Positions 1 through 7,287 of a stretch of 41,546 nucleotides of DNA are shown here, one piece after another. The stretch is from DATCIH01 sp036507955 (lineage in GTDB: Bacteria > Bacillota > Clostridia > Clostridiales > Clostridiaceae). A program made the position numbers and the translations under genes. The notes under the pieces are model-generated. The model saw nothing but the letters and a program-made list of their open reading frames with translations. It was not told where the DNA came from and did not search any database. The stretch lies in the NCBI GenBank assembly GCA_036507955.1, contig DATCIH010000048.1:1-41546 (forward strand), in the 5' to 3' direction. The stretch's first letter is position 1, and each line of letters opens with the position of its first letter.

Positions 1-75
1 AACTATATGTCACCTGATGAGTTTGAAATAGCATATGAAAAAGCAACCAAACTTAATCTAGCAATAGCAATTTAA
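1..75 (+). CDS. IS3-family transposase (OrfB integrase), C-terminal end only
   Basis: The window opens inside an open frame that ends with TAA at 73-75. The 24 visible residues include NYMSPDEFE followed by a short Ala/Leu-rich tail. This matches the C-terminus of the DDE integrase (OrfB) of IS3-family elements, where a (Y/G)xSPxEFE motif closes the protein. The catalytic part lies left of the window. A terminal-repeat-like sequence follows about 40 bases downstream, as expected for an IS3 right end. Too little is visible to say whether the element is intact or which subgroup it belongs to. Confidence 0.7.
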   Translation, partial: NYMSPDEFEIAYEKATKLNLAIAI

Positions 76-140
76 ATTTAAGGGAACTTCTAACAATAAC
101 TTTCTCATTTTAATTTGTACTTTTTATTGACATAGGACCA
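1..140 (+). mobile_element. Right end of an IS3-family insertion sequence
   Basis: After the transposase stop at 75 there is a short AT-rich tail, then TTTTTATTGACATAGGACCA at 121-140. Read from the other strand this starts TGGTCCTATGTCAATAAAAA, which is typical in style of IS3 terminal inverted repeats (TG at the outer end, then a run of A). I place the element's edge at the CA at 139-140. The left end is outside the window, so neither the matching repeat nor the target duplication can be confirmed. Confidence 0.6.
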
Positions 141-235
141 AAGTTGTATATAATACTGAGTTTACCATAAAATCCATCCTTTACTTCATCAGCTAAGATT
201 AATATACATTTCCTTTCACTAGGAGCCTTATTCAT
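141..235 (-). pseudogene. 5' end of a gene cut by the IS3 insertion
   Basis: On the minus strand an ATG at 235-233 overlaps the end of the upstream gene (sequence AATGAATAA, the upstream stop being TAA at 230-228). This is the classic layout for translational coupling. The frame then reads MNKAPSERKCILILADEV and onward for about 31 codons, and stays open until it runs into the IS3 end at 140. After that it continues only a few codons into IS sequence before a stop. The likeliest reading is a second gene of a two-gene unit truncated by the insertion. The product is not recognised. Confidence 0.45.
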
Positions 236-1220
236 TATAAAATTTAATCAATTCATTTTTTGTTGTATCAATTTCACTTATTATTTCATCTTCGAGTGAG
301 TCGATTTTTTCATTTAATCTATTTATATTTTCTTTAATCTCACAGAAATTGTCTAATAATTCCTCATGTTCATCCTTAGAACTTATATTATCATTTACTT
401 TCATAACATCAGCTCTAAGCTTTATTATTTCATTAATGTATTTATCTTCTTTATAAAATTCATATTCAATTCTTTTCCCGTAAGCTTTTTCAACTTTTTT
501 TATATTCCATTCAACTTTTTTTCTATAGGAAGAATATAGTCTAGTAACTTTCTTCATTAAGGTTTCTAACTCTTTCATTTCAAATTGCAATCCTATAATT
601 TGGTCATAAATATATTTTTCCATTTTATTTAGTTCTTCATCTTTAAGATTGCAATATTTACTACACCATCCTGCTACATCAAAATATATACTATCTATGT
701 GTGTAAATGTGACTTTAGTAGAAATTGAATTTTCTTTGATATAATCCTGTATACAGTTATTTAATTTTTTAAATAGGTTATCATATTTCTCTAAAAATTT
801 TGTTTCTAAATCTAGCTCAGTATAATCAAATTTAAACCCTTGTTCATAAATGTAAGGCTGTCCACCTTTTATTCTTTCATATCTACATGAAAATGTTTTA
901 AACCAGATAATTTCATCTCTTACATCTTCAACCGAATAATTTTTTAACTTTATTGTTTTAAATAAGTCCTTCAGTCTCTTTAGCATAAAATAACAATCTT
1001 TTCTGTCATAAAATTTTCCATCTATCTTTTTCTCCATAAAATTTACAATTATACCTATTATAAAGAGAAGTAAGGTATATAAAGTACTGAAAACAAAAGT
1101 ATCGCTTTTGTCAGTTAGGTTTAGATACAAACCTACATTTATAATAGTAATTAATATAACAAAGGAAACTATAATTTTTTTATATATCCTTTCCCATATA
1201 TTAATAATAGTAAATCTCAT
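228..1220 (-). CDS. Membrane-anchored coiled-coil protein, unknown function
   Basis: This protein of about 330 residues is not recognised. From the ATG at 1220 it starts MRFTIINIWERIYKK, then shows two hydrophobic segments (roughly residues 14-32 and 42-60) separated by a short polar loop. The rest is a large charged cytoplasmic domain rich in Lys and Glu. The last 60 residues look like coiled coil. A TTG six codons earlier (1238) keeps the frame open, but a G-rich SD-like stretch (GTGGGG) lies just before the ATG, so I prefer the ATG. Its stop overlaps the start of a truncated gene cut by an IS3 element, so it was probably the first gene of a coupled pair. An accessory or defence role is possible from context only. 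Confidence 0.7.
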   Translation of the reverse strand: MRFTIINIWERIYKKIIVSFVILITIINVGLYLNLTDKSDTFVFSTLYTLLLFIIGIIVNFMEKKIDGKFYDRKDCYFMLKRLKDLFKTIKLKNYSVEDVRDEIIWFKTFSCRYERIKGGQPYIYEQGFKFDYTELDLETKFLEKYDNLFKKLNNCIQDYIKENSISTKVTFTHIDSIYFDVAGWCSKYCNLKDEELNKMEKYIYDQIIGLQFEMKELETLMKKVTRLYSSYRKKVEWNIKKVEKAYGKRIEYEFYKEDKYINEIIKLRADVMKVNDNISSKDEHEELLDNFCEIKENINRLNEKIDSLEDEIISEIDTTKNELIKFYNE

Positions 1221-1596
1221 TTTAACCCCACTTTTCAAACGAATTTTAATTTATTTTTCATATTTAATATCTATAATTTTTCTTTCCCACATCACATTAA
1301 AAGCATAAACAATTTTCCATATAATTTGAGTTTTTGCATATTTATACCTCATGTAATCACTAATATAACAATTATCTCACTAATTTTTAGTAATTGAAAG
1401 TATTTACCATTCTCTCTTTGCATTTATATTTTTATAACAGCATTAACAACTTTTGTTCATACCTAAATTAATTACTTCAATATTATGTCATTTATTAATA
1501 ATATATAGTTTTAATTTAATTATATTAAATACACCTATCGAACATTATTTAGCTTATTCTAAATATTTGAATCATCTGTCTATCTATGTTCCATGC
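1221..1596. other. AT-rich intergenic stretch, nothing recognisable
   Basis: No convincing ORF, RNA gene or strong hairpin is visible here. The stretch is very AT-rich and includes the upstream region of the minus-strand membrane protein gene. Base composition changes abruptly at about 1590, where C/T-rich sequence begins. Confidence 0.5.
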
Positions 1597-1780
1597 TAAT
1601 AAAGTTCCCCACAATTCCCATAACTTCCCATGACCTCTCGCCCCTTCTCCCACCTTCATTCCAGCCCTATTTACAAATTCTGTATCCTAATAAAGTTCCC
1701 CACGAAAAAACCCCCTTTTTCCGACTTATCCACAGGTCAAAAAATAAAGATTACCCCCGAAATCATAATAAAGTTCCCCA
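1597..1780 (+). repeat. Three direct copies of TAATAAAGTTCCCCA
   Basis: The 15-mer TAATAAAGTTCCCCA occurs exactly at 1597-1611, 1688-1702 and 1766-1780 (spacings 91 and 78 bases). The first two copies extend to a shared CTAATAAAGTTCCCCAC. Between them the sequence is C/T-rich and non-coding. Related copies occur in inverted orientation at 2456-2507, so the arrays bracket a gene-free block. Repeated short sites in opposite orientation at two ends resemble recombinase or transposase binding sites, but no such enzyme is encoded nearby. Confidence 0.75.
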
Positions 1781-2091
1781 AAATATCTATCCTCAAATCT
1801 TCCCTTTTCCTCAAGAATCTTTACCATTTTCCTCTCTGTCTTTTTTTCTCTTTCAACCTTAATTTCACCCAATTTCTTTATCAGAAACATCCCCTCAATC
1901 AATATATCTATTTCCCAATCTATCCATTTTCTCTATCTTTTTTTCTCTTTTTTTCTCTCCATGCCTTGATACATCTGGCTTTCTATCTATCCATGAATCT
2001 ATCCCTTATTCTTTTTCTTATGTCTAGTCTGATATTTCTCCTGGTTCTTTATCTGGTTTTCTACGAGATTCAGTCAATTGAAAGCGGAGAA

Positions 2092-2130
2092 GGCTTAGCG
2101 AGTGCGTAAGCCGATAAGCTTTTGAAGCTT
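2092..2130 (+). other. Tandem hairpins inside the gene-free block
   Basis: GGCTTA (2092-2097) pairs with TAAGCC (2107-2112) around a nine-base loop. Three bases later AAGCTT-TTG-AAGCTT (2116-2130) forms a second hairpin. Two consecutive hairpins in a non-coding, repeat-bounded block may be a structured RNA or a transposon-end structure. No family is recognised. Confidence 0.3.
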
Positions 2131-2396
2131 CTTCTATAATTTATCTATCTTCTTCTCTCTTTTTCTCTTCTTTTATCTGAGAAATATCTATCGACAACTC
2201 TGGCTTAAACCCGCTTGATATGGGGCTTGGACTTAATTGGAGGTTAGCTAATTCTGATTTTCAGGAGGAGTGAATCGTGAAATGAATTAAGAAGGGTGTT
2301 AGTTGGGAGGAAGATTTTGGCTGGGGCTTTTATTGATTTATAGGGGGAATGGGAGGCTGGAGGTAAGGATTGGGGTTTTGATATGGGGGAATAAGA

Positions 2397-2436
2397 AAGC
2401 CCCGTATTTAGCGTCTGAAAGCTAAATACGGGGCTT
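2397..2436 (-). terminator. Perfect 16-bp hairpin, likely terminator of the GGGtGRT operon
   Basis: AAGCCCCGTATTTAGC (2397-2412) and GCTAAATACGGGGCTT (2421-2436) are perfect complements around an eight-base loop. On the minus strand the stem is followed by TTCTTATTCC, a modest T-rich run, and it lies about 90 bases beyond the stop of the minus-strand GGGtGRT gene. It could instead belong to the repeat-bounded element. Confidence 0.5.
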
Positions 2437-2455
2437 GATAATTGGGCTATTTCCG

Positions 2456-2507
2456 AAACTTTATTAGTAGTTTATGAAACTATTTTATTAGTTTTGGAAC
2501 TTTATTA
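2456..2507 (-). repeat. Inverted copies of the AATAAAGTT repeat
   Basis: On the minus strand, TAATAAAGTT at 2466-2457 (then TCGG) and TAATAAAGTTCC at 2507-2496 repeat the core of the plus-strand 15-mers at 1597-1780. A degenerate third copy (TAATAAAATAGTTTC) lies between them at about 2475-2490, giving a spacing near 20 bases. The array ends about 20 bases before the stop of the GGGtGRT gene. Confidence 0.6.
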
Positions 2508-2526
2508 TGATGACACATCTAAAATA

Positions 2527-3528
2527 CTATCTATTCATTCCTTCTTCAATGGCAACAGCTACTGCAACAGATGCACCAACCATTGGATTGTTACCCATTC
2601 CTATAAGTCCCATCATTTCAACATGAGCTGGAACTGAAGATGAACCTGCAAATTGAGCATCAGAATGCATTCTACCCATTGTATCAGTCATTCCGTAGGA
2701 TGCAGGACCTGATCCCATATTATCAGGATGTAGGGTTCTTCCTGTACCACCACCGGAGGCTACTGAGAAATACTTCTTCCCTTGTGCATAGCATTCTTTT
2801 TTATAAGTTCCTGCCACTGGATGCTGGAATCTGGTTGGATTCGTAGAATTACCAGTTATTGATACGTCTACTCCTTCCATATGCATTATAGCAACGCCTT
2901 CTCTTACATCGTCACAACCATAACATCTAACTTTAGCTCTTGCTCCATTAGAATATGCTGTTTCTTTAACGATTGTAAGTTCACTAGTATAATAATCAAA
3001 CTTTGTTTGAACATAGGTAAAGCCATTAATTCTTGATATTATAAAAGCTGCGTCTTTTCCAAGACCATTTAATATAACTCTTAATGGATCTTTTCTTACT
3101 TTATTAGCAGCTATTGCAAGACCAATAGCTCCTTCTGCAGCTGCAAAGGACTCATGTCCTGCTAGAAAAGCAAAGCATTTAGTTTCTTCTTCAAGTAGCA
3201 TAGCAGCTAAATTACCATGACCAATTCCAACCTTTCTATCATCTGCAACAGAACCTGGAATACAAAAGCATTGAAGCCCTTCTCCTAAGCTTACAGCAGC
3301 TTCAGCAGCTTTCTTATTACCTTTTTTTATTGCTATTGCTGCACCAACTATGTAAGCCCAACATGCATTTTCAAAACAAATAGGTTGAATACCCTTTACT
3401 ATATTGTATACATCTATTCCCTTTTCATCACAGATTGCCTTAGCCTCTTCTACTGACTTAATGCCATACTTATTTAAAGTAGCTTCAATCTGTACAATTC
3501 TTCTTTCATAACTTTCAAATAATGCCAT
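2527..3528 (-). CDS. GGGtGRT family protein
   Basis: The protein has 333 residues and its defining motif SGGGTGRTLHPDN sits about three quarters along. I recognise it as the family named GGGtGRT protein, whose biochemical role is not established. It is soluble, with no signal peptide. Glycine- and alanine-rich stretches include AFLAGHESFAAAEGAIG and a C-terminal GMGNNPMVGASVAVAVA. The ATG at 3528 is preceded by an AAGGAGG site. It lies 26 bases downstream of an iron-sulfur scaffold-like gene on the same strand; these two families commonly travel together, which suggests a joint role in metal or Fe-S chemistry (inference). The strong hairpin at 2397-2436 probably ends the operon. Confidence 0.85.
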   Translation of the reverse strand: MALFESYERRIVQIEATLNKYGIKSVEEAKAICDEKGIDVYNIVKGIQPICFENACWAYIVGAAIAIKKGNKKAAEAAVSLGEGLQCFCIPGSVADDRKVGIGHGNLAAMLLEEETKCFAFLAGHESFAAAEGAIGLAIAANKVRKDPLRVILNGLGKDAAFIISRINGFTYVQTKFDYYTSELTIVKETAYSNGARAKVRCYGCDDVREGVAIMHMEGVDVSITGNSTNPTRFQHPVAGTYKKECYAQGKKYFSVASGGGTGRTLHPDNMGSGPASYGMTDTMGRMHSDAQFAGSSSVPAHVEMMGLIGMGNNPMVGASVAVAVAIEEGMNR

Positions 3529-3554
3529 TTTTAATTTCCTCCTTATTATAAATT

Positions 3555-4247
3555 TTATTCTTCTCTTGGATCAATAACTTTTACTGCTTCATCAAATCTT
3601 CCATAAGAACTGGTAGCTTTTTCAATAGCTGCACTAGCTTCAGTTCCTTTTTTAATCATATCCATCATTTTACCGAAGTTTATAAATTTATAACCTATTA
3701 CCTCATTATTTGCATCAAGAGCTACTTTACTAACATATCCCTCTGCCATCTCAAGATATCTTGTTCCCTTAGCCACAGTACCATACATAGTACCAACTTG
3801 ACTTCTAAGACCTTTTCCAAGATCCTCAAGTCCAGCTCCTATAGGTAGTCCACCTTCAGAAAAAGCAGTTTGTGTTCTTCCATAAACTATTTGTAAAAAT
3901 AATTCTCTCATGGCAGTATTTATAGCATCGCATACTAAATCAGTATTTAAAGCTTCTAATATGGTCTTACCAGGTAATATTTCAGAAGCCATTGCTGCTG
4001 AATGAGTCATTCCTGAACATCCAATAGTTTCAATTAAAGCCTCCTGTATAATTCCTTCCTTAACATTTAAAGTTAATTTACAGGCACCCTGCTGAGGAGC
4101 ACACCATCCAATACCATGGGTTAAACCAGAAATATCTTTTATTTCTTTAGCTTGTACCCATTTTCCTTCCTCAGGAATTGGTGCGGAACCGTGATTGGGT
4201 CCTTTAGCTACACACATCATTTGAGAAACTTCATGTGAATAAATCAT
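3555..4247 (-). CDS. NifU/IscU-like iron-sulfur cluster scaffold protein
   Basis: The protein has 230 residues from the ATG at 4247, which has an AAAGGAG site eight bases upstream. An in-frame start 19 codons earlier adds an unlikely leader. Conserved features fit the NifU N-terminal scaffold fold: cysteines in GWCAPQQGACK and in ETIGCSGMTHSAAMASEIL, the latter resembling the GCxxxxASSSxxTE helix of IscU/NifU. It is longer than IscU (about 130 residues), with an extra C-terminal half of unknown role. It is followed by the GGGtGRT gene in an apparent two-gene operon. Cluster assembly or delivery to a partner is the family expectation; the target is unknown. Confidence 0.8.
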   Translation of the reverse strand: MIYSHEVSQMMCVAKGPNHGSAPIPEEGKWVQAKEIKDISGLTHGIGWCAPQQGACKLTLNVKEGIIQEALIETIGCSGMTHSAAMASEILPGKTILEALNTDLVCDAINTAMRELFLQIVYGRTQTAFSEGGLPIGAGLEDLGKGLRSQVGTMYGTVAKGTRYLEMAEGYVSKVALDANNEVIGYKFINFGKMMDMIKKGTEASAAIEKATSSYGRFDEAVKVIDPREE

Positions 4248-4379
4248 TAAATTATCTCCTTTCTTACTACTAATAATCAAATTGTAAATATCAATCCTTT
4301 TCATTTTAACAAACTTACACTATAGTGACAATATTTTTATAAAAAAAAAGAAAAAGTTTTACTGGAAAGACATTTACTG

Positions 4380-4408
4380 TTGATAATAAAATAATTATAT
4401 GATATTAT
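4380..4408 (+). promoter_or_regulatory. Promoter of the tRNA-Leu gene
   Basis: TTGATA (4380-4385) and TATTAT (4403-4408) are separated by 17 bases. This places transcription start about 6-8 bases before the tRNA, which begins at 4421. It is a good housekeeping sigma factor match. Confidence 0.65.
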
Positions 4409-4420
4409 AAATTGATTCTT

Positions 4421-4499
4421 GCTGGTGTGGCGGAATGGCAGACGCACATGACTCAAAATCATGCGGGAAACCGTGTGGGTTCGACTCCCACCACCAGCA
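4421..4499 (+). tRNA. tRNA-Leu (anticodon CAA)
   Basis: The acceptor stem GCTGGTG (4421-4427) pairs with CACCAGC (4492-4498), with discriminator A at 4499. The D arm is GCGGAATGGCAGACGC. The anticodon stem CATGA/TCATG holds the loop CTCAAAA, which gives anticodon CAA (reads UUG). The variable arm (CGGGAAACCG) can form a three-base-pair stem, as in class II leucine tRNAs, though it is short. The T arm is GTGGG-TTCGACT-CCCAC. CCA is not encoded. A promoter lies just upstream and a terminator just downstream, so it is transcribed alone. Confidence 0.95.
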
Positions 4500-4503
4500 T
4501 TAA

Positions 4504-4531
4504 AAAAACCACTATTAATTTAGTGGTTTTT
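4504..4531. terminator. Bidirectional terminator between tRNA-Leu and deacetylase gene
   Basis: AAAAACCACTA (4504-4514) pairs with TAGTGGTTTTT (4521-4531) around a six-base loop. T runs occur on both strands, so it can end both the tRNA transcript and the convergent minus-strand deacetylase gene, whose stop codon lies within the stem. Confidence 0.8.
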
Positions 4532-5257
4532 CTTATTTTTATATCTAAAATAGTATTCTTTTGTTTCTTCTGTAATTTTACTAAACTCATAGGGCTCTTT
4601 ATCATAATATTTTATAATTTCAGGTAATGCCTTACTAGTATTTATATTATCTGCACTACAATGCAGTAATAAAATGATTCTACTTAAAGAACTCTTTGCC
4701 TTAATTGCTTCTTTAAATAAAGCTCTGGGAGATTTATTAGGATCTAAGCCATCGGATACCGTTACATTCCAATCAAATATTTTATAATGATTTTCATGAA
4801 GTCTTTCTAAAAATAAATCATTAAGATAAGGGTTACTTCCTCCCGGAAATCTTATTATATCAGTTTTAATATTTAAAATTCTTATAATTGCGTCTGAGGT
4901 TTCATTCATCTCAGCCATAAAGCTATCTTGATCTTCATATATTCTTTTATATCTATGTGTATAAGAATGTAATCCAATACTGTGGCCATCCTGGTAAATA
5001 TGCTTTAATATTTCTTCCTTACCTTCAATTTTATTGCCCACAATAAAAAAAGTGGCCTTTATGTTTTTTTCTTTTAGTATATTTAATATCTTTTCGGTTA
5101 CGAAGGTTGGCCCGTCATCAAAGGTTAGATATACTTTGATTTTCTCATTACTATCCTTTCTTGCCATGACTTCAGTATCGAATAGGTGGATGGAAAACAC
5201 AAAAGTAAAAATAAATAAAACAATTAAACATAATTTATATTTTTTTATCTTTTTCAA
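4520..5257 (-). CDS. Membrane-anchored polysaccharide deacetylase (NodB domain, CE4)
   Basis: The protein has 245 residues from a TTG start at 5257, chosen because GGAGGGG lies 6-7 bases before it. The longer frame start at 5272 would put that site inside the gene. It has a basic N-terminus and one hydrophobic segment (residues 8-26) acting as signal peptide or anchor. The NodB homology domain shows TFDDGP (45-50, with the catalytic and metal Asp), HSYTH (metal His 97 and 101), RFPGG (136-140), DWNVTVSD and a C-terminal LLLHCSA. These are the usual five CE4 motifs for zinc- or cobalt-dependent deacetylation of N-acetylated peptidoglycan or chitin-like sugars outside the membrane. The substrate cannot be told from sequence. 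Confidence 0.88.
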   Translation of the reverse strand: MKKIKKYKLCLIVLFIFTFVFSIHLFDTEVMARKDSNEKIKVYLTFDDGPTFVTEKILNILKEKNIKATFFIVGNKIEGKEEILKHIYQDGHSIGLHSYTHRYKRIYEDQDSFMAEMNETSDAIIRILNIKTDIIRFPGGSNPYLNDLFLERLHENHYKIFDWNVTVSDGLDPNKSPRALFKEAIKAKSSLSRIILLLHCSADNINTSKALPEIIKYYDKEPYEFSKITEETKEYYFRYKNKKNH

Positions 5258-5375
5258 GTAAATCCCCTCCAAGTTGTAATAAAAATATTATTCCCTCTCA
5301 ACTTAATAAAATTCTTCATAAATTTATGAGGATTTTCATAAGTTTACAAGAAGATATTTTTTGAAGGTGATTTTT

Positions 5376-5834
5376 ATGTATAAGAGAGGTTTATTAATAA
5401 TACTTCTATGTATTAGCTTATTACTAAATGGCTGCGGGATAATTGACATGAAAAAGCCAAGCTATAATTTTTATACCTTAGGTCTTTCTAATGTGATGAA
5501 AAGCAATCAAAAAAGTCAAGTTAAGGTTACAGATATGAACTACCACAAATCAATGTTTTTAGAAAAGGAGGATATTTCTACTATTAAAAACTTATTAACC
5601 TATCTTAAAAAAAATAATTATGTGACTAAATCTTCAGCTCTTCCAACTAAACCTCAATATAAAATATTTTTTTACTATGATAGCAATGAATATATCATGA
5701 ACGTTTATGATACTAAATATATTTCTTTATTCCCATATGATGGAAATTATGATATGGACTATATTGATACAATAGGTACTTATAATAACTTAAATGTATT
5801 TAATCTTTGTAAATATATATTTTCTAAAAAATAG
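5376..5834 (+). CDS. Small predicted lipoprotein, unknown function
   Basis: The protein has 152 residues from the ATG at 5376, which has AAGGTGA six bases upstream; a TTG five codons earlier is less likely. The N-terminus MYKRGLLIILLCISLLLNGC is a lipoprotein signal peptide with lipobox LNGC and the lipidated Cys at residue 20. The mature part is polar, rich in Tyr, Lys and Asn, with no recognised domain. It is divergent from the deacetylase gene, sharing an AT-rich region of about 118 bases, and is followed by the PHP gene on the same strand. Confidence 0.75.
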   Translation: MYKRGLLIILLCISLLLNGCGIIDMKKPSYNFYTLGLSNVMKSNQKSQVKVTDMNYHKSMFLEKEDISTIKNLLTYLKKNNYVTKSSALPTKPQYKIFFYYDSNEYIMNVYDTKYISLFPYDGNYDMDYIDTIGTYNNLNVFNLCKYIFSKK

Positions 5835-5886
5835 TAATAATGAAATTATGCTATAATTAGGTATTATAAAAATTCGAGGTGTACAA

Positions 5887-6720
5887 ATGTATAATAAAGG
5901 TGATTTCCATATTCATTCCACATTTTCAGATGGTCGTTTTACACCTTCTGAATTGTTACATATGGCAAAAAAATCGAATGTAGATATTATGGCCTTAACG
6001 GATCATGACAATACGGATGGTATTGAGGAAGCTTTAATTATGGGAGCTAATCTTGGCATTAAAGTAATTCCAGGTATTGAACTATCTACGACTTATATTA
6101 AAGAAAATATTCATGTCCTTGGATACTTTAACGACAAAGGTTACCTAAAGGATGTATTTCAAGATTATTTAAAGAAAGTAGTCACTTATAGAATATATAG
6201 AAGTGAACAAATGGTAAAAAATCTTAAGGATATATTCGGTATTAAAATTGACTTTCAAAAACTTTTTGATTCAACCAGTGGTGTTGTGGGCAGACCCCAT
6301 ATAGCCCAAGCTATAATTGATGAAGGCTATAAATACGAATGGAATCATATATTTAAAGCAATAATTGGTAAGGAAAGCCCTGCTTATGTTCCCAACATGC
6401 ATATAAGTCTAGAAAATGGAATAAAGCTTTTAAAAGATGCAAATGCTTTTGTAGTTATGGCTCATCCTGTTCAAATAAAAAACACTTCCCTTGAATTGCT
6501 TTGTAGTCTTGGCTTTGACGGAATAGAAGCTATATATCCGCAAAACACCCCTCTGCAAACAAATAACTTCATAAATTTAGCTATGAATAATAATTTGGTT
6601 ATTACCGCTGGATCAGATTTTCATGGAATTTCAGTAAAAGATGAAAAGCATGGCAACATAGGTGATGTATATCTGTCAGAAGATAAACTGTCAGTTTTTT
6701 TGGAAAAGCTAGGCATTTGA
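5887..6720 (+). CDS. PHP-domain phosphoesterase (TrpH/RNase AM-like)
   Basis: The protein has 277 residues. It carries the polymerase-and-histidinol-phosphatase (PHP) metal motifs in order: HIHSTFSDG (8-16), LTDHDNTDG (37-45), IPGIELS, a GRPHIAQA segment, VMAHPVQ and AGSDFHG near the C-terminus. Length and layout match stand-alone TrpH/YciV-type proteins. Characterised members hydrolyse 3',5'-nucleoside bisphosphates or trim RNA 5' ends, using a trinuclear metal site. The ATG is preceded by GAGGTG, and a TATAAT at 5852-5857 may be its -10 element. The gene overlaps the convergent cyclo-ligase gene by 12 bases. Confidence 0.85.
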   Translation: MYNKGDFHIHSTFSDGRFTPSELLHMAKKSNVDIMALTDHDNTDGIEEALIMGANLGIKVIPGIELSTTYIKENIHVLGYFNDKGYLKDVFQDYLKKVVTYRIYRSEQMVKNLKDIFGIKIDFQKLFDSTSGVVGRPHIAQAIIDEGYKYEWNHIFKAIIGKESPAYVPNMHISLENGIKLLKDANAFVVMAHPVQIKNTSLELLCSLGFDGIEAIYPQNTPLQTNNFINLAMNNNLVITAGSDFHGISVKDEKHGNIGDVYLSEDKLSVFLEKLGI

Positions 6721-7287
6721 TATATTATATATGTTCTTTTCTGTTACTATTTTATGAACCTTTATATCAAAGGTATCCTGTGTGATATTCGTAAATAACT
6801 GATATTCATAAGCTAAGGCTATCATAGAGGGTAATTTATTCTTTTCCCCTTGAAAGTATCTGTCGTAAAATCCTCCACCATAGCCTATTCTATTTCCTTT
6901 TAGATCAAAGGCTAATCCTGGGATTATCGCTAAATCAATATCATCCTTAGTTATAATTTCTATAGCTTCTAAAGGCTCTAGAATGCCCATCTTATTTTTT
7001 CTTAATTCTTCAAAGTTTTCAATTCTAACTCCTATCATCCCAAGAGCTTTAGAAATCACTTTAGGAACATAAACATTTTTGTTTTGTTCTAAGGCTGACT
7101 CTATTATTTTATGAGTATTAATTTCCAAGTCAAAGCTAATATAAATAAATAAATTATTGCAACTTATAAATTCCTTTTCTTTTAGAAGCTTTTCAAATAT
7201 TGCTTTATCTTTTTTATCCTTTTCAGAAAAGTCTGTAGCTTCCCTTTTGCTTTTTACCATTTCTCTATAATATTTTTTATCCATCAT
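6709..7287 (-). CDS. 5-formyltetrahydrofolate cyclo-ligase
   Basis: The protein has 192 residues, the usual length. The family signature GNRIGYGGGFYDRYF lies at about residues 131-145, and the N-terminus has basic nucleotide-contact residues (KSKREA). The enzyme uses ATP to convert 5-formyl-THF to 5,10-methenyl-THF, feeding the one-carbon pool in the cytoplasm. The gene starts inside the end of hprK (11-base overlap), so the two are probably co-transcribed and translationally coupled. Its 3' end overlaps the convergent PHP gene. Confidence 0.93.
   Translation of the reverse strand: MMDKKYYREMVKSKREATDFSEKDKKDKAIFEKLLKEKEFISCNNLFIYISFDLEINTHKIIESALEQNKNVYVPKVISKALGMIGVRIENFEELRKNKMGILEPLEAIEIITKDDIDLAIIPGLAFDLKGNRIGYGGGFYDRYFQGEKNKLPSMIALAYEYQLFTNITQDTFDIKVHKIVTEKNIYNISNA

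Larger units (their letters stand above)
1781..2455. other. Gene-free interior of repeat-bounded block, strongly strand-asymmetric
   Basis: From about 1590 to 2200 the plus strand is pyrimidine-rich (many C/T runs). From about 2210 to 2400 it becomes G-rich (TGGGG, GGAGG, GGGGG). Open frames across the pyrimidine tract are low-complexity Ser/Phe/Leu-rich translations with no start signal and are not genes. The interior contains two adjacent small hairpins (2092-2130) and one perfect 16-bp hairpin (2397-2436). The composition differs from the surrounding AT-rich chromosome. Confidence 0.55.

Noticed and set aside
1597..1780. CRISPR array
   Set aside because: There are only three 15-base repeats with irregular 63-76 base gaps and inverted copies elsewhere; this does not fit CRISPR geometry.
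1593..2109. Two overlapping plus-strand open frames of 89 and 159 codons
   Set aside because: They are low-complexity translations (Ser/Phe/Leu/Pro) of a C/T-rich tract, lack SD sites, and span the direct repeats.
4412..4627. Plus-strand open frame across the tRNA
   Set aside because: It reads through tRNA-Leu and its terminator; there is no coding evidence.
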